Shown here: in pieces, positions 15,115 to 22,900 of the stretch
Layout: each line of letters starts with the position of its first letter
How positions within the stretch are numbered: the stretch's first letter is position 1
Source: DATAPD01 sp036265385
Lineage (GTDB): Bacteria; Acidobacteriota; Terriglobia; Terriglobales; Acidobacteriaceae
Direction: 5' to 3'
Assembly (NCBI GenBank): GCA_036265385.1
Contig: DATAPD010000065.1
Span: 1 to 28,478 of the forward strand
DNA length: 28,478 nucleotides
The notes under the pieces: model-generated
Database searches by the model: none
Told to the model about the DNA's origin: nothing
Seen by the model: the letters and a program-made list of their open reading frames with translations, nothing else
Made by a program: the position numbers and the translations under genes

Positions 15115-17508
15115 ATGAGCGCGGCCAACACGATCTCTGAAATTTCGCATGCTCCTCTAACCCAAGCCGAGCTCTCGAAAATGGACGCCTACTGGCGTGC
15201 CGCGAATTATCTGTCTGTCGGTCAGATTTACCTCTACGCTAATCCCCTTCTGCGCGAACCCTTGAAGTTGGAGCACGTAAAGCCGCGACTGCTCGGGCAT
15301 TTCGGAACAACGCCGGGGCTGAATTTCCTCTACGTGCATTTCAATCGCATCATCAAAAAGAATGATCTCAATGCCATTTACATTTGCGGTCCTGGCCACG
15401 GCGGCCCTGGGATGGTGGCGAATGCATATCTCGAAGGAACTTATACCGAGCTCTACCCGAACATCCAGCGCAACGAAGCAGGTATGTGTCGGCTGTTTAA
15501 GCAGTTCTCCTTCCCCGGCGGAATTCCAAGCCATGATGCTCCAGAAACCCCTGGATCGATTCACGAAGGTGGTGAGCTCGGCTATTCGCTGAGCCACGCC
15601 TGTGGGGCAGCGTTCGACAATCCCGATCTCCTGGTTTGCTGTGTAGTCGGCGACGGAGAGGCCGAAACCGGTCCTCTTGCAACAGGATGGCACATTAACA
15701 AGTTCATCAATCCTCGGCGCGACGGCGTGGTTTTACCGATCCTGCATTTGAATGGCTACAAAATAGCGAATCCGACGATTCTCGGGCGCATGTCCGATGA
15801 TGAACTGACGAAGTTGTTTTCGGGATACGGCTGGCGACCCTACTTCGTTTCCGGACACGATCCCGAACCGATGCACCAATGGATGGCAGCGACACTAGAT
15901 CGTGTTATCGAAGAGATTCGCTCGATCCAAGAAGAGGCACGCAAAGGCAAGAAACTAAGGCTACCGGAATGGCCCATGATCGTCTTGCGTTCGCCGAAGG
16001 GCTGGACTGGGCCGAAGTTTGTGGACGGAAAACCCGTGGAAGGCACATGGCGCGCTCATCAGGTACCCGTCGCTGACCTGCAGCAGAAACCCGAACACCT
16101 CAAGATTTTGGAAGACTGGATGCGCAGTTATCGCCCAGAGGAGTTGTTTGACAGAGATGGAACTCTGATTCCGGAGCTTGTGGATTTGCCTCCCAAAGCC
16201 GATCGCAGAATGAGTGCGAACCCGCATGCTAATGGTGGGCGCTTGTTGCGGGATCTGATCATGCCCGATTTCCGCAACTATGCTGTCAAAGTGCCAAAAC
16301 CTGGAGTGGCCGAAGCGGAATCCACCCGAGTTCTCGGCGGCTTTCTTCGTGACGTCATGAAACTGAATCTTGCATCCCAGAATTTCCGGGTTTTCGGTCC
16401 GGATGAGACTGCTTCAAACAGATTGGAAATGATCTATGAAGCCACAAATAAGCAGTGGTTAGAGCCAATCCTTGACATAGATGAACACCTTGCGCCCGAC
16501 GGTCGAGTGCTCGAAATCCTTAGCGAGCACACGTGTCAGGGATGGCTTGAAGGTTATCTTCTAACAGGTCGCCACGGATTTTTTTCCTGCTACGAGGCAT
16601 TCATTCATATCGTGGACTCGATGTTCAATCAACATGCCAAGTGGCTGAAGGTTACGCGCGACATTGAATGGAGACGTCCAATTGCGTCTTTGAATTACCT
16701 TTTGACATCCCACGTTTGGCGACAGGACCATAACGGCTTCACCCATCAGGATCCAGGGTTCATCGACCATGTTGTCAATAAAAAAGCTGACGTGGTCCGC
16801 GTTTACTTGCCTCCCGATGCGAATTGTCTGCTCTCGGTCGCGGATCATTGTCTTCGCAGTCGAAATTACGTCAATGTAATCGTTGCTGGGAAACAACCAG
16901 AGCTTCAATGGCTTGATATGGAATCAGCCATTGAACACTGCACGAACGGCATTGGCATCTGGGAATGGGCCAGCAACGATGAGAACTCTGAGCCCGATGT
17001 TGTGATGGCCTGTGCCGGCGACGTTCCAACCCTGGAGACGCTGGCCGCCGTCGATCTGTTGCGACAACATTTCCCGGATCTTAAAATTCGCGTCGTCAAC
17101 GTAGTCGACCTGATGACAATCCAACCCTTTTCCGAGCATCCGCATGGGTTGTCCGATGCGGATTTCGATTCCCTTTTCACGACCGACAAGCCGGTGATCT
17201 TTGCCTACCATGGTTATCCATGGCTCATTCACCGACTTACGTATCGCCGACATAACCACGACAACATCCACGTGCGTGGCTATAAAGAGGAAGGAACAAC
17301 AACCACACCGTTCGACATGACGGTTCTGAATGATCTGGATCGCTATCACTTAGCTGCTGACGTGGTAGACCGAGTCCCAAAACTCCAGCGTATCGGCGGC
17401 CACTTCAAACAGTTCATCCGCAACAAGCTCGTACAACACAAGCAGTACATTCGCGAGCATGGAATAGATATGCCAGAAATTCTGAATTGGAAATGGCCCG
17501 CCTCATGA
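15115..17508 (+). CDS. xfp: Xylulose-5-phosphate/fructose-6-phosphate phosphoketolase
   Basis: This thiamine-diphosphate enzyme splits xylulose 5-phosphate, and often fructose 6-phosphate, with phosphate to acetyl phosphate and an aldose phosphate. The 797-aa product is full length. It has ICGPGHGGPGMVANAYLEG, the early SFPGGIPSH segment, the TPP/Mg motif GDGEAETGPLATGWH, and the late ACAGDVPTLETLAA and HVRGYKEEGTTTTPFDM segments. The ATG at 15115 is preferred over GTG 15106 because GAGG (15103-15106) sits 8 nt before it. The final codons overlap the acetate kinase start (ATGA), so the two are translationally coupled and form a route from sugar phosphate to acetate and ATP. Confidence 0.96.
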   Translation: MSAANTISEISHAPLTQAELSKMDAYWRAANYLSVGQIYLYANPLLREPLKLEHVKPRLLGHFGTTPGLNFLYVHFNRIIKKNDLNAIYICGPGHGGPGMVANAYLEGTYTELYPNIQRNEAGMCRLFKQFSFPGGIPSHDAPETPGSIHEGGELGYSLSHACGAAFDNPDLLVCCVVGDGEAETGPLATGWHINKFINPRRDGVVLPILHLNGYKIANPTILGRMSDDELTKLFSGYGWRPYFVSGHDPEPMHQWMAATLDRVIEEIRSIQEEARKGKKLRLPEWPMIVLRSPKGWTGPKFVDGKPVEGTWRAHQVPVADLQQKPEHLKILEDWMRSYRPEELFDRDGTLIPELVDLPPKADRRMSANPHANGGRLLRDLIMPDFRNYAVKVPKPGVAEAESTRVLGGFLRDVMKLNLASQNFRVFGPDETASNRLEMIYEATNKQWLEPILDIDEHLAPDGRVLEILSEHTCQGWLEGYLLTGRHGFFSCYEAFIHIVDSMFNQHAKWLKVTRDIEWRRPIASLNYLLTSHVWRQDHNGFTHQDPGFIDHVVNKKADVVRVYLPPDANCLLSVADHCLRSRNYVNVIVAGKQPELQWLDMESAIEHCTNGIGIWEWASNDENSEPDVVMACAGDVPTLETLAAVDLLRQHFPDLKIRVVNVVDLMTIQPFSEHPHGLSDADFDSLFTTDKPVIFAYHGYPWLIHRLTYRRHNHDNIHVRGYKEEGTTTTPFDMTVLNDLDRYHLAADVVDRVPKLQRIGGHFKQFIRNKLVQHKQYIREHGIDMPEILNWKWPAS

Positions 17509-18716
17509 GGGTGCTAGTTCTGAACGCGGGCTCCAGCAGTCAGAAGATTGCACTTTTCGAGCTTTCGTCCACATCAGCCCATCATCCAGTTCAGCCACTC
17601 TGGCAAGGTAAGCTGGATTGGCATGGTACTCGAGAAAAGCTAATGATTCGCAATCTTCAAGGAAAGGAGATTCGCGAAGAGAAAGATGTTGCGACTGATC
17701 AACGACACTCGTCGTTGGAAACCCTGCTCAGCAATCTGTGCAGCGGTCCAGCCGCCGAGGTCTCAAAAGATCGAATTGATGTCTTGGGTCATCGAATCGT
17801 ACATGGCGGGCCGAAGCTGACCGATCCGGCCTTGATTGATGCCGACGTAAAAGCCACAATCTCGAGCGTCGCTGAAATTGCGCCACTCCACAACGTCGCA
17901 GGACTCAAAGGGATCCAAACGGCAGAAACACTCTTTCCTGGTAAACCTCAGATCGCAGTCTTCGATACTGGCTTCCACAAAACTCTTCCTCAGTACGCGT
18001 ACGTTTACCCCGGACCTTTTGAATGGGTGAAAAGAGGCATTCGCCGCTACGGGTTTCACGGCATTAATCATCAATACTGCGCAATGCGTGCGGCAGACAT
18101 GCTCGGACGAGACGTGGCTTCGCTGAATATCGTAAGTTGCCATCTGGGAAATGGATGCTCTTTAGCGGCCATTCACGGAGGAAAGAGCGTGAATACATCC
18201 ATGGGTTTCACGCCGCTAGATGGTGTGATGATGGGAACCCGCGGAGGAGCTATCGATCCCGGAATTCTGATTCATCTCCTACGCACAGATCACATCGGTC
18301 CGAACGAACTCGACGATCTGTTGAACCACCAATCTGGCCTCCTGGGCGTGTCCGGTCTCTCAAGTGATATGCGAGACATCCTGAAAGCCGCCTCCCATGG
18401 CAAGGAACGCGCCATGCTCGCGTTCGATATCTTCGTTCACCGTGTAGCAACAGAGACCGCCGCGATGGCAGCATCAATGTGTGGGATGGATGTCATCGTG
18501 TTCACGGCAGGAATCGGCGAGAACTCTCCTGAAGTGCGTCAAGCGGTGTGCTCGAAACTGGAGTTTCTCGGCATTCAACTTGACCCAGAAAAGAATACCT
18601 CTATGAGCCCTGATGCTGATTTAGCATCTAGAAGTTCCCGTGTGCGCATTCTTGCGATTGAGGCTCAAGAGGACTGGGCTGTGGCTCGCGAATGCGCACG
18701 CATGCTCGCCCAATAA
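17505..18716 (+). CDS. ackA: Acetate kinase
   Basis: AckA transfers phosphate from acetyl phosphate to ADP, giving acetate and ATP. The 403-aa product has LVLNAGSSSQKI at the N-terminus, then HRIVHGG, VFDTGFHKTLP, RRYGFHGINHQY, SCHLGNGCSL, TPLDGVMMGTRGG and FTAGIGENSPEVR, covering both phosphate and acetate sites. The usual GFHGTSH reads GFHGINH, a conservative change that keeps the histidine. The start chosen is the ATG of the ATGA overlap with xfp; in-frame alternatives at 17487 and 17493 lie deeper within xfp and add only four to six residues. Placed after xfp it completes the phosphoketolase shunt. Confidence 0.96.
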   Translation: MRVLVLNAGSSSQKIALFELSSTSAHHPVQPLWQGKLDWHGTREKLMIRNLQGKEIREEKDVATDQRHSSLETLLSNLCSGPAAEVSKDRIDVLGHRIVHGGPKLTDPALIDADVKATISSVAEIAPLHNVAGLKGIQTAETLFPGKPQIAVFDTGFHKTLPQYAYVYPGPFEWVKRGIRRYGFHGINHQYCAMRAADMLGRDVASLNIVSCHLGNGCSLAAIHGGKSVNTSMGFTPLDGVMMGTRGGAIDPGILIHLLRTDHIGPNELDDLLNHQSGLLGVSGLSSDMRDILKAASHGKERAMLAFDIFVHRVATETAAMAASMCGMDVIVFTAGIGENSPEVRQAVCSKLEFLGIQLDPEKNTSMSPDADLASRSSRVRILAIEAQEDWAVARECARMLAQ

Positions 18717-18866
18717 TTTGCTGGATCACTGGCGTTCGAAATCCTCAGATCATAAAACCGAGTACGATCGCAATTGCCACAATCATGCCGCTGTCAGATC
18801 ACTTAGAGACACGCCATCGATCTCACCATGCGATACCAAAACCGGAAGAGCCTGAAGAGAATGAAA

Positions 18867-18897
18867 AGAGCCAGCCGGGATCACATGGGCTGGCTCT
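18867..18897 (+). terminator. 10-bp GC-rich hairpin downstream of ackA
   Basis: AGAGCCAGCC and GGCTGGCTCT form a perfect 10-bp stem with an 11-nt loop, 150 nt after the ackA stop. On the plus strand no U-run follows; on the minus strand the stem is followed by TTTC. It may end or stabilise the operon transcript, or stop antisense transcription. Confidence 0.4.
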
Positions 18898-19057
18898 GTG
18901 TGCGCGAAATGAGACGGAGTACCAAATCGCGCGACCTTCGAATCACACGGGCATGATCCGCCGAACTCATCTAGACGGCGGCTCGCCCAGACCGCCCCGC
19001 CTCTCTACTTACACAGGTAAATGGTCGGCTTTCCAACCTCAAGCGTAAACAAACGCC

Positions 19058-19114
19058 AACTCTGGACTTTTCCCATACGCAAATGGCCACGATTTGCATG
19101 ACGTATCCAGAGTT
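19058..19114. repeat. Nested inverted repeat upstream of the 190-aa membrane protein
   Basis: The outer arms AACTCTGG and CCAGAGTT match perfectly (8 bp, or 9 with the next A-T). Inside are ATACG/CGTAT and CAAAT/ATTTG, all perfect, around a GGCCACG loop. The unpaired segments are one 8-nt stretch on the left and one 5-nt stretch on the right. The hairpin would have 18 pairs and ends 75 bp before the next start codon. Confidence 0.6.
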
Positions 19115-19147
19115 CCCCAAGAAACATTAGGGAGAGCAAGTTCATCT

Positions 19148-19178
19148 ATGAACTCGTCACAATAACACAATGAACTCG
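19148..19178 (+). promoter_or_regulatory. Direct repeat ATGAACTCG x2, 22-bp period
   Basis: ATGAACTCG occurs at 19148-19156 and 19170-19178. The 22-bp period places both copies on the same face of the helix, as expected of tandem binding sites. The second copy ends 11 bp before the start codon and next to the Shine-Dalgarno. Confidence 0.35.
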
Positions 19179-19189
19179 CGGAGATATCA

Positions 19190-19762
19190 ATGGGAACAAG
19201 ACGACGTACACAACGGTTTGAAGACGTAGCTGACAACAACTTGCAGGAAGTGTCTGAATACATCAATGACATCGGTCAGAAGATTGAGTCCGGATTGAGC
19301 CGAGCCAATCGTACTGTTCGCGATGGGCTACAAAGGATGGATGTCGACGAAACTACAATCCCGGACGCTTTCCAGGATATGCCAAAATTCATTTCTCCAC
19401 GGGTACATTCCTGGCTTGATCTTGCCGTGACGGGCTACTTCCTGGGCGTTGGAATCTGGTGCGCTGCGAAGGGAAAGTCCGGGGCTTCAACTGCTGCATT
19501 TGTAAATGCCGGCATGGTTGCCGGCGTCTCATTGCTCACAGACTATGAGGGAACTGGAAAGAAACCAATCAACTTTAAATTGCACGGTACGATGGATGCG
19601 GTACAAGCCGCGACTGCTGCGTTGGGTCCGGTGCTGCATGGTTTCACCGACGAACCCGAAGCTGTCTTGTTCTATGGACAGGCCGCGAATGAATTAGCAG
19701 TGATTGCTTCGACTGATTGGGACGCAGGCATGCCTCGAAAGCGCAGTAAGAAGGCGGCATAG
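19190..19762 (+). CDS. Membrane protein of unknown function (190 aa)
   Basis: I do not recognise a characterised family. The N-terminal 70 residues are charged and amphipathic (FEDVADNNLQEVSEYINDIG), likely a soluble helical segment. From about residue 75 come ISPRVHSWLDLAVTGYFLG, a first membrane helix, then a second hydrophobic stretch (ASTAAFVNAGMVAGVSLLTDY) and a third (MDAVQAATAALGPVLHGF), with HGTMDAVQ between them. The arrangement recalls SPW-repeat-like small membrane proteins, but this is only a resemblance. The C-terminus is basic (PRKRSKKAA). A GCGGAG Shine-Dalgarno supports the ATG. The upstream repeats suggest regulated expression. It is convergent with the S53 gene. Confidence 0.75.
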   Translation: MGTRRRTQRFEDVADNNLQEVSEYINDIGQKIESGLSRANRTVRDGLQRMDVDETTIPDAFQDMPKFISPRVHSWLDLAVTGYFLGVGIWCAAKGKSGASTAAFVNAGMVAGVSLLTDYEGTGKKPINFKLHGTMDAVQAATAALGPVLHGFTDEPEAVLFYGQAANELAVIASTDWDAGMPRKRSKKAA

Positions 19763-19909
19763 GCGATCTGTGTACTTATCTTTGACCGGACCTTTTCTTG
19801 GCGCTCGCTCTCCTCCTCCACTGAATGAGTGGTGACTCCCTGTGCTGGTCTTTGACATAGTATGTCTTGAGCCTGCCCAATGAGTTCGATTGCAGTCAAA
19901 CTGCATCTC

Positions 19910-22900
19910 TTAGGGAGAGCTGACCGAGACGTTATCGAAGGAGGCGGTTGAGAGAGCGGTGTTGTTGCCGCTGTTCACAGCCAGCCCGATGTAGGTGTTC
20001 GGTGCCATGTTGACGGTGCCCGAGCCGACCTGGATCCAATTCGCTCCATCCGGTGAAGCGTAGCTGTTAAACGTATTCCCGCTTCGCGTTAGCTTCACCC
20101 AGTAAGGCAGAGTCGCTGTCACATGCCCCGGTTCCGTAGTGCTCCCGCCCGTCGTTGTCCGAAGATCGAAATAAATCGCACCATAGTTTCGCCAGTCTGC
20201 CGTCTTGGCGTTCGTGGAACTGGCATTCAATGTCTCGCGAATCATGACTCCAGCGGTTACAAATCCCGAGCCCCCCAACAAACTCACGACTCGCGCCGTG
20301 ATCGTCCCGTCGCCTGACAAAGGTTGATAGACGAAATGAAACGCATCGCTTGTGCCATAGATCTGCGCTCCCGCTCCATTCACCGTGAATGTCCCATTCG
20401 AATAACCCACGTTTCCGGCAACACCCACTAACCCTACATCCTGGTCCCACCATCCCGTCGGTAACGCTTGCACGCTCACCGTGAAAGCGATCGGATTGCT
20501 GTCGTTCATCGTCGGTGCGACTGAGACCACCAGCGACCCCGAGGTGGCACCCGTTGGCACTGTCGCGCTGATTGAGTTTGCACTCCAGGTGTTCACCGTC
20601 ATAGGCGCGTTATTCAGCATCACCAGGCTGCCGCCTTGCGTCGCCCCAAAGCCCGTCCCCGTGATCACTACCAGACTACCGATTGATCCGCTCGTAGCTG
20701 AAACACCGGTAATCGTCGGTGCCGGCGCCGATGCTGTGTTGAGCGATACGTTGTCGAAGACCGCAGTGGCCACTGCCGTGTTGTTCCCACTGTTCACCGC
20801 CAATCCCACAAACACGTTCTGCGCCATGCTGATCGTCTGACTGCCCAACTGCTGCCAGTTCACGCCATCTAACGAAACATAACTCGTGAACAAGCTCCCG
20901 CTCCGGCTCATCCGCACCCAGTAGGGCATCGTCACGTTTACGTGAGCGGGCTCCGTCGTGCTCCCTCCCGTCGTCGCACGCACATCGAAATAAATCCCGC
21001 CGAATCCTCGCCAGTCTGCCGTCTTGGCATTCGTCGAAGTGGCGTTCAACGTCTCCCGCATCATCACTCCAGCGGTCACATAGTTCGATCCACCCAGCAG
21101 ACTCACGACTCGCGCTGTGATCGTGCCGTCGCCCGACAAGGGTTGATACACGAAGTGAAACGCATCGCTTGTCCCATAAATCTGCGCTCCCGCTCCACTC
21201 ACCGTGAACGTGTTGGCCCCATAGCTGGCACTTCCCACTACGCCCGTTGCACCTATATCCGTGTCGGTCCACACCGTAGGCAGCGTCGGAATCAGGCGGA
21301 CGGTAAGCGAGATCGACGTCGTGTGCGTCAGACTTCCCGAAACACCCGTGACCGTCACCGGCACGGTACCTATAATGGCTGCGGCACTAGCCGTCAGCGT
21401 CAACGTGCTCGCCCCGGTTGTGGGATTCGGACTGAACGATGCTGTCACCCCGCTGGGCAATCCCGATGTCGACAGGCTCACGCTTCCGTTGAATCCATTC
21501 TGCGGTGTGACTGTAATCGTGCTGGTTCCACTCGTCCCTTGCGTGATCGTCAAACTAGCTGGCGATGACGAAAGCGTGAAGTCCGGTGTGGGAATCGGAT
21601 TTACGGTAAGCGAAACGGCGGTGCTGTTTCTCACATTGCCTGAGACTCCGCTGATCGTCACACTCGTTGTGCCAGTGCTGGCTGTGCTGCTGGCCGTCAG
21701 CGTCAACGTGCTCGCTCCAGTCGTGGGATTCGGACTGAACGATGCTGTCACCCCGCTGGGTAATCCCGATGTCGACAGGCTCACGCTTCCGTTGAATCCG
21801 TTCTGCGCTGTGACTGTAATCGTGCTCGCCCCACTCGTCCCTTGCGTCACCGTCAAACTCCCGGGTGATGAGGACAAAGTAAAGTACAGCGCTGGCGTTG
21901 AGCCTGGCCAGCTATTCACTAAGTTCGTTGCGTTGATCGTCCCCAGGCCAGTCGCAAAATCCCATCCAGGTGTAGTCCCGTAAGCAGGAGCAAATGAACT
22001 GGTTGAAGTTGAGAGCACGCCCATCGCTCCGCCACCCAAGAGGCAATCAGGGCCGGTGCAGTTCACATCCATGTCGCCCAGCGTCACATCGTAGAACACG
22101 CAGGAATTGGAAGCTGCGTTTCCATTGCTCGAATTACACGAGTTGTCTCCGCTCGATCCATATTGTGAAGCTGCGAGCTGATAGTAGATAGGGTTGGGAT
22201 TACCCTGACGAGAAGCGGTTGCCTGGTTCACAAGTGCATGGATCCCTGCGAGGATTGGTGCCGCGAATGATGTTCCCCCAGCGCCAGACCAATTGTCAGG
22301 AGATCCAGAGCACGCAGCTCCGCCGTTTGCGACATCAGACCAGCAGAAAACATAGAAATGGCCCCAGAGGCCATCCGCAGCGAACAGAGATAGATCCGGC
22401 GTGTCGCGCACACCATCGCCAGGATTGCCTAGAACACTCTGCCAAGAGGGCTTCGTCCATCCCTGGCATGTTCCGCCTACGATATTGCCGGTGGAAGGTG
22501 AGCCAGTAGCGCAGCGGCTAGGGGCACCGCCGCCTGCGACGGTCGTTTGCAGCAAAGATCCTAAGAACGGGTCGTTGCATAGGCTATTCGGGCCATAGGT
22601 TATCGAATGGCCCAAGTATTGAGATACGAGAGATCCAGCGCATGAGTTATTCCACGGAATCTCGGGAATATACGAAAGCGCCGAGCCAAAGGTGGGGGTG
22701 TTGGTTTGATTCCAGTACGTTCCGTTCGTCCCGGAGAAAGTGTCACTGAAATCTGTGCCGCCGACAGCTACATTGTATGGAGTCGAGGCGAAAGCGTTGG
22801 CGACGATTCCATGCGTCGCCTTCGATGCGCTGTTATCGCAACCTGCAGCGCCGCTATCACCAGCCGCAACGAACACTGACACGCCTTCGGATACCGCTTG

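Larger units (their letters stand above)
18717..19189. other. Intergenic region with several inverted repeats
   Basis: No credible gene lies in these 473 bp; open frames on either strand have no family features. It contains a perfect 10-bp hairpin (18867-18897), a second weaker one (GCGCGA at 18902 with TCGCGC at 18927), a nested inverted repeat (19058-19114) and a 9-bp direct repeat (19148-19178). It therefore holds the end of the xfp-ackA transcript and the control region of the following gene, and could encode a small RNA. Confidence 0.5.

Noticed and set aside
18754..18795. Minus-strand hydrophobic mini-ORF (MIVAIAIVLGFMI)
   Set aside because: Thirteen residues with no Shine-Dalgarno; easily a chance open frame, although it would look like a membrane peptide.
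18692..19048. 118-aa open frame overlapping the ackA end
   Set aside because: No recognisable domain, low-complexity composition, and it runs through two hairpins; no ribosome site.
21261..21983. 240-aa open frame on the plus strand opposite the Ig-like repeats
   Set aside because: It is antisense to the S53 gene and repeats with the same 303-bp period; its openness follows from the codon bias of the sense repeats.
22219..22509. Plus-strand open frames inside the S53 catalytic domain
   Set aside because: Arginine- and histidine-rich shadow translations with no family features, opposite a certain gene.
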